From Dyadobacter koreensis (GTDB lineage Bacteria; Bacteroidota; Bacteroidia; Cytophagales; Spirosomataceae), in contig NZ_FNXY01000003.1 in the NCBI RefSeq assembly GCF_900108855.1, forward strand, positions 1 through 64,000: a stretch of 64,000 bases of DNA. Reading direction: 5' to 3'. The stretch's first letter is position 1, and each line of letters opens with the position of its first letter. Below the pieces are notes generated by a model that was given only the letters and a program-made list of their open reading frames with translations, had not been told where the DNA came from and did no database searches. This document shows positions 25,174 through 34,493 of the stretch, piece by piece. The translations under genes and the position numbers were made by a program.

Positions 25174-26784
25174 ATGAGAACCGCAATATTATACATCCGC
25201 GTTAGCACTGACGAACAGGCTGACAAAGGATACTCTCAACGAGGTCAGGAAGAGACATTGAAAAGATTTTGCAGCATCAATTCAATATCTGTTAATGGCG
25301 TAATATTTGAAGATCACTCAGCCAAGACCTTTGAGAGACCTGAATGGAAAAAGCTTCTTAAAACTCTAAGGGCAAACAAAAAGCAAACGACACTGGTACT
25401 GTTTACAAAGTGGGACAGGTTTAGCAGGAATGCCGGTGATGCTTATCAAATGATCAATATGCTTAGAAAACTTGGAGCTGAACCTCAGGCTATCGAACAG
25501 CCGCTTGACCTTTCTGTTCCAGAAAATAAAATGATGCTCGCATTTTACCTGGCTGCACCTGAGGTTGAAAATGACCGTAGAGCCCTTAACGTCTTCCATG
25601 GAATGAGGCGTGCGAAAAAAGAAGGAAGATGGATGGCTAGTGCTCCTATCGGTTACAGCAACAAGGTGAACGAGCAAAACAGAAAGTGTATCGTTATCAA
25701 CCCCACCGTCGGACCAATCATCTTCTGGGCATTCAGTGAAATTGCAACGGGGAGATTCAACACTGAGCAGGTCTGGAAAATGGCCAAAGAAAAAGGTCTA
25801 AAATGTAGTAAAAATGCTTTCTGGCTCGCCATTAGAAACCCGGTATACTGTGGCAAAATCTTCATACCACCCTATAAAGACGAACCTGGCTATTTTGTTA
25901 AGGGACAGCATCAAGGGTTGATATCCGAGCAGCTATTTTCCGAGGTACAGGATATCATAGATGGCAGAAAGAAAAACCCGTTTAATAAACCCAAAGTGGT
26001 TTCTCATGATTCTTTTCCATTGCGTGGCTTTCTGGAGTGCTATAAATGCGGCAGAGTTCTAACGGGAAGTGCTTCAAAGGGCAAGTATAACTACTACAAT
26101 TATTACCACTGTACAACCCAGTGTGGTGTCAGATTTAAAGCGGAATCAACCAATGAGCTGTTCTTAAAGGAGATACAAAAGTATGTTCTCAAACCCGGCA
26201 GGCTCGAACTTTATTCAATGGCCCTACAGCATGATTTTAAAAGTCAAACAAAAGCGCAAGACCAGGAAAGGAAAGCAGGTATAGCGGAACTTGAAAACAT
26301 CAACAATCGACTTCAAAATGCCAGAATGATGAGAGTCGATGGTAACCTTGCTGATGATGATTTTTTAGAGATCAAAACCACCTCAAACACACGAATCGAA
26401 GAAATTGAAAAAAGACTGAGTAATTTATCTGATAAGTATTCAGAGATAAGCGCTCTGCTCCCGAATGCACTTAAACGGGTATCTGAGCTCGAATCCCTAT
26501 ACATAAACGGAACCGTCGAAGACAAAAGAAGAATAATAAGTTCGATGTTTCCAGAAAAAATCGTTTTTGACGGACAAGAACATCGAACTCCCAGAATTAA
26601 TGCCGGACTGCTCCTTATCTATCAGAAAAAGAGCGAGTTAGAGTCAATAAAAAACGAGACAAATCGTAAAAAAAACGACTTGTCTCGTATGGTGCACCCA
26701 ACGAGATTCGAACTCATATCGTCGGTACCGGAAACCGAAATTCTATCCATTGAACTATGGGTGCGTAAGGCTTACGGCCTCTAA
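25174..26784 (+). CDS. Large serine recombinase, 3' end running through tRNA-Arg
   Basis: The 536-residue protein has a resolvase catalytic domain (AILYIRVSTDEQ with nucleophile Ser11, FTKWDRFSRN, LDLSVPENKMML), a Recombinase domain (about 160-270) and a zinc ribbon (CYKCGRVLTGS, CTTQCG). A coiled coil near 370-420 follows. These enzymes integrate or excise elements at specific sites. The last about 35 residues (from VHPTRFELISSV) are encoded by the complement of a tRNA-Arg gene, so the present C-terminus is probably a product of integration into that gene, not original enzyme sequence. Catalytic residues are intact. Confidence 0.9.
   Translation: MRTAILYIRVSTDEQADKGYSQRGQEETLKRFCSINSISVNGVIFEDHSAKTFERPEWKKLLKTLRANKKQTTLVLFTKWDRFSRNAGDAYQMINMLRKLGAEPQAIEQPLDLSVPENKMMLAFYLAAPEVENDRRALNVFHGMRRAKKEGRWMASAPIGYSNKVNEQNRKCIVINPTVGPIIFWAFSEIATGRFNTEQVWKMAKEKGLKCSKNAFWLAIRNPVYCGKIFIPPYKDEPGYFVKGQHQGLISEQLFSEVQDIIDGRKKNPFNKPKVVSHDSFPLRGFLECYKCGRVLTGSASKGKYNYYNYYHCTTQCGVRFKAESTNELFLKEIQKYVLKPGRLELYSMALQHDFKSQTKAQDQERKAGIAELENINNRLQNARMMRVDGNLADDDFLEIKTTSNTRIEEIEKRLSNLSDKYSEISALLPNALKRVSELESLYINGTVEDKRRIISSMFPEKIVFDGQEHRTPRINAGLLLIYQKKSELESIKNETNRKKNDLSRMVHPTRFELISSVPETEILSIELWVRKAYGL
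26654..26688 (-). terminator. Hairpin downstream of tRNA-Arg
   Basis: ACGAGACAAATCGT at 26654-26667 pairs with ACGACTTGTCTCGT at 26675-26688 (13 of 14) around seven A residues. It directly follows the tRNA on the minus strand and overlaps the recombinase coding region. Confidence 0.6.
26690..26764 (-). tRNA. tRNA-Arg (anticodon CCG)
   Basis: On the minus strand the acceptor GCACCCA pairs with TGGGTGC, followed by the discriminator A and an encoded CCA. The D arm is AGTTCAATGGATAGAA. The anticodon stem TCGGT/ACCGA encloses TTCCGGT, giving anticodon CCG. The T arm is GAGTTCGAATCTC. The molecule is complete at 75 nt and is the likely integration target of the neighbouring element. Confidence 0.92.
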
Positions 26785-26866
26785 CGGGGTGCAAATATAG
26801 TTTGTATTTTGATTTCTTGTCAACTATCGACAGAAAATGTTCAAAATAATATCTCTATTTCTCTCC

Positions 26867-27538
26867 TTATATTTTTTTCATCAGATCCCAGTCTCCAACA
26901 TCTTTCAGATACATGTAATTCAAAAGAATCCCATTCACATTGGTTATAAGTTTATGACCTTCAACGAATGGAACAACATGCGTCGTAATCACCTCATGAT
27001 CAGAGATTAGTCCTTGTGACTGATTGTGATAGGTGGCGATTTGTTCTGATGTCAGCTCTATTTCACTGTAAAATAAATACATCGCCTCGTCGCTAGTCCC
27101 GGTTGACGGGAAAAATGGTTCGCTATTTAATCCGACAAGTTCATCTTTGGAAATACTAATGCCAGTTTCTTCATACACTTCACGAGCCGCAACGGACGCC
27201 GCGTCACTTTCACTATCAAGCATACCGGCGGGATGTTCGTAAGTCAAAGAACCGTCGCAAATTCTTCTCTGGCGCACAAGCAGTAAAAATTTCTCTCTTG
27301 TTTGTTTCTCAATAAAACATATCAAAACACAGACAACTTCCCCTTTCAAAAAACAAATTGGCGGAATTTTGTCGCCTTCGGGAGTTGTAGCATCGGTCAT
27401 CAATAACGAAAAAAGAATTTCACCATTCCCGTTTCTTCGGGAATATACCTCTTCAATTCCATGAATGTCGAGGCCGTTCTTTTCAAGATTGCCTTTCCAC
27501 AAATTGTATTTGTGGGAATCAGCGAGTTTTTCGCTCAT
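26867..27538 (-). CDS. Nudix hydrolase (ADP-sugar pyrophosphatase-like)
   Basis: The 223-residue cytoplasmic enzyme carries a full Nudix box (G-x5-E-x7-REVYEETGI) after EHPAGMLDS, with metal-binding Glu residues intact. The N-terminal strand region and the FLLLVRQRRICDGSLTYEHPAG lead-in resemble ADP-ribose/ADP-sugar pyrophosphatases, but the substrate cannot be fixed. It cleaves nucleoside diphosphates linked to another moiety. It is the first ordinary gene after the tRNA and is 24 bp downstream of a barrel protein gene on the same strand. Confidence 0.88.
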   Translation of the reverse strand: MSEKLADSHKYNLWKGNLEKNGLDIHGIEEVYSRRNGNGEILFSLLMTDATTPEGDKIPPICFLKGEVVCVLICFIEKQTREKFLLLVRQRRICDGSLTYEHPAGMLDSESDAASVAAREVYEETGISISKDELVGLNSEPFFPSTGTSDEAMYLFYSEIELTSEQIATYHNQSQGLISDHEVITTHVVPFVEGHKLITNVNGILLNYMYLKDVGDWDLMKKI

Positions 27539-27562
27539 ACAAATCTTCTTTCAGGTGATCAA

Positions 27563-28246
27563 CTAATTATATAAGGGGAAAGATACTGCTACGTAAGGCA
27601 TGTCATATGTCGTCGAAAACATATTCTGATTGTTGTCGAGTTTTACGTCGGTCTTATAGGTTTGACGGCCATGGACGTAACCAAGTTTTACGCCAACTCT
27701 TTCATTAATCCAGTACCTTACAAAAACCTCTGACTGGCCACTATTTTTTTCTACCGCAAGGGGAACTACATTAAAAAAGTTTGGTGAACTTGGGACATTG
27801 CTATTGTAATAGTCCGAGCTTTCGCCAGTTGGAAAAGCGTTCTTTGCATAGTATGCGTTTCTCTTTACACCTATGGCAATTCCCATAATATCGGTGTTTG
27901 CCCCGATATCGAAGTTTCCAAATTTCAGAGAAATCCCTAGCAGTACACTTAAAGAATTGGATGTAATTCTTCCAAACTTCAATGAGTCACCTTTCGACTG
28001 GATGTTGTCCGGCACCAGAGACTTGTCGCCTGTATAATAGGCAGCCGTACGGACACCCCAACCCAAATTGAACCATGGAAAAGCCTTCACACTTAATTCC
28101 TGATGATACATCACAGAAGGAGCCCATTCCTTATCATAATAACCTGTCCCTAAGTCAATTCCGGAGGTAACGCGGGAAGTATATTGCGCGTAGGTCGCAA
28201 CTGTACTCAATAAAAATAATACTACTGCTAGTCTTACAATTTTCAT
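27563..28246 (-). CDS. Outer-membrane beta-barrel protein
   Basis: I take Met at 28244-28246 as the start (MKIVRLAVVLFLLSTVATYAQ), because it begins a clean signal peptide; the longer frame adds 17 residues of hydrophobic leader. The mature part is about 206 residues of alternating strands (SVMYHQELSVKAFPWFNLGWGV, LSVLLGISLKFGNFDIG) and ends MPYVAVSFPLYN, consistent with an 8- to 10-strand barrel. The role is unknown. It is probably co-transcribed with the downstream Nudix gene. Confidence 0.75.
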   Translation of the reverse strand: MKIVRLAVVLFLLSTVATYAQYTSRVTSGIDLGTGYYDKEWAPSVMYHQELSVKAFPWFNLGWGVRTAAYYTGDKSLVPDNIQSKGDSLKFGRITSNSLSVLLGISLKFGNFDIGANTDIMGIAIGVKRNAYYAKNAFPTGESSDYYNSNVPSSPNFFNVVPLAVEKNSGQSEVFVRYWINERVGVKLGYVHGRQTYKTDVKLDNNQNMFSTTYDMPYVAVSFPLYN

Positions 28247-28330
28247 TTTTTTAATAATTATGCTGGCGTAAAGGTAAAGAAATGTAAAAACAAACAAGCA
28301 TTCGCCGTTTAATCCAACCTTTTTGCCTCA

Positions 28331-28564
28331 TCAGACGATTCTCTTTTCTCGTAATTTATAAATTTCAATCAGGCCGGAGTCTGTCAGACTTGCGGTTACA
28401 TTAATACCCCCTTCTTCCATCGTTGTAACGGTCACAAGACCATTTTTTCTCAACAATTCTGTCGCTTCCTGAAATTGATCCTGGCTTTCCGCAGGGAATT
28501 CAATAAAGTTCCTGTCGTCCGCCGTAAGGAATAACAAGAGCGCGTCTTCGATTTCCTTTGTCAT
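28331..28564 (-). CDS. Small hypothetical protein (winged-helix-like)
   Basis: The 77-residue protein has helices at 3-14 and 28-40 and a beta-hairpin (LVTVTTMEEGG, NVTASLTDSGL) reminiscent of a winged helix. No family is recognised. It lies upstream of the barrel gene on the same strand and downstream of a bidirectional terminator. Confidence 0.6.
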   Translation of the reverse strand: MTKEIEDALLLFLTADDRNFIEFPAESQDQFQEATELLRKNGLVTVTTMEEGGINVTASLTDSGLIEIYKLREKRIV

Positions 28565-28656
28565 GGTAATTTCGTTTATTGATGTTATAAATTCTATTTT
28601 TCAAATATCGATTTTATATCTGAATACATAGATTTTCAAATATAGTCTAAAAAAAT

Positions 28657-28679
28657 AAGGCAGAGATGTCTCTGCCTTT
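28657..28679. terminator. Bidirectional terminator
   Basis: AAGGCAGAGA and TCTCTGCCTT form a perfect 10-bp stem with a TG loop. A-rich and T-rich flanks are present. It separates glgB from the small hypothetical gene. Confidence 0.8.
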
Positions 28680-28774
28680 AACTTATTGGTGATTTTTAGA
28701 TTTCTTTAATGAAACCAGACATTTTTTTATTCAACGGCGACATATTACGAAGTTGTACAAAAACGATATTCCGA

Positions 28775-30772
28775 TTACAATTTCTTTTTGAGCATAATCG
28801 CTGCCATCGGCGGCAGGTTGAGTTTAACAGAAAAATCCTTCCCGTGCCATAGCTGATTCTCAGCCTTAACTGGTTTTGAATTTAGCTGCCCGCTTCCCCA
28901 GAATAAAGTATCATCCGAATTAAAAACTTCTTCCCATAATCCACCTGATAGAACGCCGACCCGGTAGTCAGGTCTTGGCACCGCGGTAAGGTTTAACACG
29001 ACGACAATGTTCAGCGCAGGATCTGATGCTTTTCTTGCATATACCAGAACCGAGTTTTCTCTGTCTTGTGTATCGATCCACTCAAAACCTTCGCTTGAAA
29101 ATGAATACTCGGAGAGCGCAATTTCCGACTTGTAAATCGCATTCAAAGCTTTCACACATTCCTTCATTCCTTTGTGCGGTGCAAATTCAAGGAGATGCCA
29201 ATCAAGGCTTTGCTGAAAGTTCCACTCAGACGTTTGTCCAAACTCACCACCCATGAACAAAAGTTTTGTTCCCGGATGTGTGAACATGTAGCTAAACATT
29301 AATCTCAAATTCGCAAACTTCTGCCATTCATCCCCCGGCATTTTATTGATCAGGGATTTCTTTCCATAAACCACCTCATCATGCGAAAGGGGAAGCATAA
29401 AGTTTTCCGAAAACGCGTATACCAAACTAAATGTCAGCTGGTCCTGATGCCATTTACGGAAAGCAGCATCCTTCTCGAAATATTTAAGCGTATCATTCAT
29501 CCAGCCCATCATCCATTTCATTCCGAAGCCAAGTCCGCCAACGAAGACCGGTCGAGATACTCCTGGAAAGGCAGTCGATTCCTCGGCAACGCTCTGGATG
29601 TCAGGAAACTCAGAATATGCCGCAATATTCATATCACGAAGTAGCGATATCGCTTCAAGATTTTCACGCCCGCCAAATTCGTTTGGAATCCACTCACCAT
29701 GTTTTCTTGAGTAATCCAGGTAAAGCATAGACGCGACAGCATCCACACGGAGACCATCCGTATGATACCGGTCCATCCAAAAAATAGCATTACTGATCAG
29801 GAATGAACGAACTTCATTACGGCCGTAATTAAAAATGTAGCTTTTCCAATCCGGGTGATACCCTTTTCTTGGATCTTCATGTTCATAAAGCGCAGTCCCG
29901 TCAAAACGGAAAAGTCCGTGCGCATCACCTGGAAAATGTGACGGAACCCAATCAACATAAACCCCAATGCCTTCCTGATGCAAACGATCGATTAGATACA
30001 TGAGCTCTTGCGGTGTTCCCATCCGGGATGCGCATGAAAAATATCCTGTAATCTGATATCCCCAGGATGGCGGATATGGATGTTCCATGATTGGCATGAG
30101 CTCGACGTGTGTAAAGCCCATTTCTTTCACATAAGGAACTAATGTTTCCGCTATTTCTTTATACGTCAAAAAACGTTCAGGGTCCGAAGGGTCCCGTTGC
30201 CAAGAACCTAAATGAACTTCGTATACCGAAATTGGTGCATTAAGTTTATTTTTTTCTTTTCTGACTTTCAGCCATTCCGCATCATTCCACTCATACCAGG
30301 TATCCCAGACAATCGAAGCAGTTCTTGGGGCAACTTCACACCAAAGTGCAAAAGGATCTGATTTTTCCAGATGTTGCCCGTCGTTTGAAACAATAAAGTA
30401 TTTATAGACCTCGCCAACGCCGATATTGGGTATCCAACCTTCCCATATTCCCGAACTATCCCAGCGCGGTGCCAGGCCATGTTCGCTTTTATTCCAGCCA
30501 TTGAAGTTTCCGATCACCGAAATCGATGAGGCGTTGGGAGCCCAAACAGCAAAGTATGTTCCCGTGACGCCTTGTACGTCCATTACATGGGAACCCAGCT
30601 TTTCATATAATTTAAAATGTTTCCCTTGTTTAAACAAATGAATGTCGAAATCAGTAAAACGGGAAATGGTTTCTACTGGCTTCAACTCACGTTTTTCCAC
30701 CGAAACCAAGTCCTGTTCTGCCGAAGACGCTTGGGACGCATTCTTTTTATTTTTACTTGTTGACTTAGTCAT
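28775..30772 (-). CDS. glgB: 1,4-alpha-glucan branching enzyme
   Basis: The 665-residue GH13 enzyme makes alpha-1,6 branches in glycogen. It has an N-terminal CBM48 domain (GTYFAVWAPNASSISVIGNFN), a GH13 barrel and a C-terminal all-beta domain. Catalytic regions are canonical: the Asp nucleophile in DGLRVDAVASMLYLDY, the acid/base Glu in VAEESTAFP and LSHDEVVYG. A Lys/Ser-rich N-terminal extension of about 40 residues precedes CBM48. It is separated from the GlgE-like gene only by a dipeptidase gene on the same strand, suggesting a shared glucan theme. Confidence 0.95.
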   Translation of the reverse strand: MTKSTSKNKKNASQASSAEQDLVSVEKRELKPVETISRFTDFDIHLFKQGKHFKLYEKLGSHVMDVQGVTGTYFAVWAPNASSISVIGNFNGWNKSEHGLAPRWDSSGIWEGWIPNIGVGEVYKYFIVSNDGQHLEKSDPFALWCEVAPRTASIVWDTWYEWNDAEWLKVRKEKNKLNAPISVYEVHLGSWQRDPSDPERFLTYKEIAETLVPYVKEMGFTHVELMPIMEHPYPPSWGYQITGYFSCASRMGTPQELMYLIDRLHQEGIGVYVDWVPSHFPGDAHGLFRFDGTALYEHEDPRKGYHPDWKSYIFNYGRNEVRSFLISNAIFWMDRYHTDGLRVDAVASMLYLDYSRKHGEWIPNEFGGRENLEAISLLRDMNIAAYSEFPDIQSVAEESTAFPGVSRPVFVGGLGFGMKWMMGWMNDTLKYFEKDAAFRKWHQDQLTFSLVYAFSENFMLPLSHDEVVYGKKSLINKMPGDEWQKFANLRLMFSYMFTHPGTKLLFMGGEFGQTSEWNFQQSLDWHLLEFAPHKGMKECVKALNAIYKSEIALSEYSFSSEGFEWIDTQDRENSVLVYARKASDPALNIVVVLNLTAVPRPDYRVGVLSGGLWEEVFNSDDTLFWGSGQLNSKPVKAENQLWHGKDFSVKLNLPPMAAIMLKKKL

Positions 30773-30934
30773 TGGTTAATATTCAATTTACAATAATCGG
30801 ATGAGAGTATCGATCACCGGGTTACTTCTAACCCCTAATGTAATCGCTTCAATTTACAATTTTATTAAACTATTTCTTAAAATGTATCTATTATTTCACA
30901 TCTCATCTAAAAAACCAATGCCAAAGTACTTTCT

Positions 30935-32140
30935 TTACATCGTTTTACCTTTTTCAACTGCTTCCAAAACGCGCATAATATTTCCTCCCCAGATCTTTTC
31001 GATATCTTTTGCCGAGTAGCCACGCCGAACCAATTCTTCGGTGATCACGCCAATCTGGCTTACATCATCAAGGCCTTGAACACGACCGCCGCCATCAAGA
31101 TCCATACCAATTCCGACGTGGTCAACACTTGTCAGTTTAATCACGTGTTCGATATGATCAACAGCGTCTTTAATCGTCGGCATATCTGACTCATATTTCT
31201 TTGCGTTCGCCTTCATTTCCTCAAAAAGAGCTTTTTTATCTTCTGGTGAAAGATCTGTCTGACGCAATTTCATACGTATTGCTTTCATCGATAACTCTTG
31301 CTGCATCGACGGTTTTTTCACAAATCCCGGAACAAAATTGATCTGAATAACACCGCCATTTTTAGCCAGCGTTTTGATCATATCGTCCGTCATGTTTCTG
31401 GGCACATCGCAAAGCGCGCGGCATGACGAGTGAGAAGCAATAACCGGAACTTTTGTTAGTTTGATAACATCATAAAAAGTAGAATCAGAAACATGGGAAA
31501 TATCTACCATCATTCCCAAACGGTTCATTTCTTTCACAACTTGTTCCCCAAAAGGACTCAAACCATTCCATTCCGGGCCATCCGGATCAGTCGAAGAATC
31601 GGCAATATCGTTGTTGGCTGAATGGGAAAGAGTGATATATCGGAGTCCCAGATCGTAGTAAAGTTTCAGATTGGCAAGATCGTCATTTACTGGCCAGCCA
31701 TTTTCCATACCTATAAAAACAGCTCTTTTTCCTTCTTTTTGCAAGCGATAAGCATCAGCGCGTGTAGTCGCGATACCGGCTACTTCCGGATTTTTCTTTA
31801 CCGCATCATGTATTTTATCAAAAATAGCCAACGCCTTTTTCTTAGCTTCGGCATTGTTCTCCGGCGAACGTTTCCCCTGACCCAAATAAACAGCGAAAAA
31901 CATGCCGTCCATACCGCCTTTCTTCATTCTTGGAAAATCGATCTGGGAACCATCTTTTGCGTAATCGTGCTCCACAGCCACATCAAATCCCTCTTTCATC
32001 ATATTAATAGGAACATCCGCGTGTGTGTCGATCGTTAACGCTTTTGCGTGAATCTTGGCAGCTTTTTCTTTGATCGCATCTGGAGCTGTCTGAGCATGCG
32101 ATACCAAAGGAAGAGCGAGGAGAAGTAACAGCTTTTTCAT
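30935..32140 (-). CDS. Membrane dipeptidase (peptidase family M19)
   Basis: The 401-residue zinc peptidase has a signal peptide (KLLLLLALPLVSHAQ) and the renal dipeptidase fold. Metal and catalytic sites are visible: TIDTHADVP (HxD), IGMENGWP (bridging Glu), DISHVSD (His), SHSSCRAL (His) and GIGMDLDG (Asp). The enzyme hydrolyses dipeptides, likely in the periplasm; other M19 substrates cannot be excluded. It sits between glgB and the GlgE-like gene on the same strand, probably by chance functionally. Confidence 0.9.
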   Translation of the reverse strand: MKKLLLLLALPLVSHAQTAPDAIKEKAAKIHAKALTIDTHADVPINMMKEGFDVAVEHDYAKDGSQIDFPRMKKGGMDGMFFAVYLGQGKRSPENNAEAKKKALAIFDKIHDAVKKNPEVAGIATTRADAYRLQKEGKRAVFIGMENGWPVNDDLANLKLYYDLGLRYITLSHSANNDIADSSTDPDGPEWNGLSPFGEQVVKEMNRLGMMVDISHVSDSTFYDVIKLTKVPVIASHSSCRALCDVPRNMTDDMIKTLAKNGGVIQINFVPGFVKKPSMQQELSMKAIRMKLRQTDLSPEDKKALFEEMKANAKKYESDMPTIKDAVDHIEHVIKLTSVDHVGIGMDLDGGGRVQGLDDVSQIGVITEELVRRGYSAKDIEKIWGGNIMRVLEAVEKGKTM

Positions 32141-32258
32141 AAGGTAAACCTAAAATAAGAGTGAAAATTTGGCAGAAATTCTCTGCAACCACCAAATTCA
32201 TCTTTTTTTAAATAAAAAGCCAATACATATTTGCTGTTTATCAATATTTACCAACTTT

Positions 32259-34247
32259 TTAATGGTATTCTCCATGATAATCCTCGATTCGTAACAAATG
32301 AAAAGGAAGTATATGCGGATCGAGCTCGACGTAATTCCACTCACCTTTCCAATGATATCGTGCGCCCGTAATCAGGTCGTGGGCAATGAAAATTTCATCG
32401 TGGTTTTTATTAATTAAATGCAACGGAACCTGAACCATTCCGGCCTGTCGCTGATGTGCGTTCAGATTTACAACACAAAGGATTCTGTTCCCGTTATCAT
32501 GGCCTTTAAAATAAGACAAAATCTGGTCGTTCTGCACAGCGCATGTGTGGATCCGGTTGGTTTGCTGCAACGCCTGGTTTTCCCTTCTGATCTTGTTAAT
32601 CATCGTGATCAGGTAGGTAATTTTAGTCTCTTTCTCCCAATCCCAATTTCTGATTTCATACTTTTCAGCATTCCAGTATTCTTCCTTACCCGGAAGGGCC
32701 TCGTAAACAAGTTGCTCAAAAACCGGCCCATAAATTTCATAACATCCTGCGAGTGTAGCTGCAAGAAAAAATCGGATTATTTGCTGCGGCTCATGCCCTG
32801 ACTGCAAGTTATAAGGATTTATATCCGGCGAATTTACCCGGAAAATGGGTCTGAAAAAGGCCTTCTGCTCAGAGTAAGCTATTTCATTAATATATTGCTG
32901 CAATTCGTAACCTGAATTCCTCCACATGAAATAGGAATCCGATAAAGCAAACCCAGATTTCGCAAGATAATTCATCACCTTCGGGCGTGTTACGGTTCCG
33001 GCATAAAAGAGGACTTGAGGGTTGCTTTTATTGACCTCACGGATAATTTGCTGCCACCATCCCACCGGGTGAAAATCTGGCTGAACTATTCGAATAATCC
33101 TGAGGCCCCACCCTATCCAAATATTGATGATTTCAAGAACAGCGTCTTTGATTTCCACCCAGTTACTCTGATCAATTATGATTTGCAGAAAATCGGGCTG
33201 ACTTGAATTAGGCAAAATTATTCCGTCGGCAGGATCCCGACTGAGCTTTTCAAACCAGTCAGGATGCGCTACTACCCAGGGGTGCTCCGGAGAAAATTGC
33301 AAAGCAAGATCAAGTGCAATTTCAATATCAAGTGCCCTTGCTTCGCATACAAGATTTTGAAAATCTTCAATGTTTCCTAATTCTGAATGAATAGTGTAGT
33401 GCCCTCCCGACAAATCTCCAATCGCGTAAGGCGAACCCGGATCATTTCGTTCAACCTTTTTTCCTCCGTTTTTGCCCTTTCTCTTGTTGAGCCCAATGGG
33501 ATGGATAGGGGGAAAATGTAATACATCAAAACCCATGTTGGCAATTCTGGGAAGCAACGAAATGACATCCTGAAAGGTGCCGTGGCTGCCTGCTTTATCC
33601 GCAGCGGAACGCGGGAACATGGTATACCAGGAACTGAATTCTACGTTTTTTGAATAGGAAATTATTCCAAAATCAGCCGTTCTGGCCGATAAGCTCATAT
33701 CGGGGTAACGATTGAGCCATTCTGTGAAACGAAAGCTCATCGCCATTTGCCCGGCTTCATCAGCTCTTTTTTCATCTTTGAAAATCCTGACCGCTTCTTT
33801 GATCAATGCCTTATCTTCCTTCGAAGCCTGTTTCGCCATATTTTCCAGCAGCGTCCTCCCAGTGGAAAGTAAATCCTTGAACGAAATATACTGATGTACT
33901 TTTCTGGTAATTTCGGTTTGCCAGGTCGCAATCGGATCAATCCAGGCTTTGATGAAATATTGAAATGAACCAGTTCTGTCCACCACAAATTGCCCCTCCC
34001 AACGGTCGTTTCCTATGGGCTTCAAATAAGTTTCCTGCCATTTGTCTTCATTTTCATGTTTGAAAAAAATTCTTGCAGCCAAACTGTTGATACCGTTGGA
34101 AAAAATATCGGCTTGTACTAAAACGGTATCTCCTTCAATAACCTTTACCGGATATTTTCCATGATCAATTTGGGGAATTACATTTTCAATAATTACCGGG
34201 TTGTAACCCGAAGCTATATATTCTGTTATTTCAAGATCCTGATACAT
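32259..34247 (-). CDS. GlgE-like maltosyltransferase homologue with substituted catalytic residues
   Basis: The 662-residue protein matches GlgE (GH13_3) along its length: an N-terminal DUF3416-type domain (to about 120), FDVLHFPPIHPIGLNKRKGKNG, GGHYTIHSELGNIEDF and LQFSPEHPWV. It also has YFMWRNSGYELQQYI and a C-terminal beta domain. GlgE extends alpha-glucan with maltose-1-phosphate. Aligning by eye, the nucleophile motif RVDNPHTKP reads RIVQPDFHP (Asp to Val). The acid/base motif LAEAFTRP reads YAGTVTRP (Glu to Gly). The third acidic site (VNSPDI) is kept. The usual ENPPKKYQDI loop is also replaced. It may be a pseudoenzyme, glucan-binding or regulatory. Confidence 0.8.
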   Translation of the reverse strand: MYQDLEITEYIASGYNPVIIENVIPQIDHGKYPVKVIEGDTVLVQADIFSNGINSLAARIFFKHENEDKWQETYLKPIGNDRWEGQFVVDRTGSFQYFIKAWIDPIATWQTEITRKVHQYISFKDLLSTGRTLLENMAKQASKEDKALIKEAVRIFKDEKRADEAGQMAMSFRFTEWLNRYPDMSLSARTADFGIISYSKNVEFSSWYTMFPRSAADKAGSHGTFQDVISLLPRIANMGFDVLHFPPIHPIGLNKRKGKNGGKKVERNDPGSPYAIGDLSGGHYTIHSELGNIEDFQNLVCEARALDIEIALDLALQFSPEHPWVVAHPDWFEKLSRDPADGIILPNSSQPDFLQIIIDQSNWVEIKDAVLEIINIWIGWGLRIIRIVQPDFHPVGWWQQIIREVNKSNPQVLFYAGTVTRPKVMNYLAKSGFALSDSYFMWRNSGYELQQYINEIAYSEQKAFFRPIFRVNSPDINPYNLQSGHEPQQIIRFFLAATLAGCYEIYGPVFEQLVYEALPGKEEYWNAEKYEIRNWDWEKETKITYLITMINKIRRENQALQQTNRIHTCAVQNDQILSYFKGHDNGNRILCVVNLNAHQRQAGMVQVPLHLINKNHDEIFIAHDLITGARYHWKGEWNYVELDPHILPFHLLRIEDYHGEYH

Positions 34248-34493
34248 ACTTAAAAATAATTTACTTTCAATTTTTACTAAAAATATTCACAAATATTGAC
34301 TTATTCGTAAATTTCAATGATTCTGTACTGAAATCGTTCCAGCGCCAAATTATTCACCGACTTTTTAGTGTATATATGACAAGTATAAAATATTCCTGGT
34401 ATCCTTATGAAGTAAATATCGCGCCCGAAGGATTGATTTCATTTAAATAATAATAGAAGTCGTAGATAAACCGGTATTAAATCCCTGACAAAA

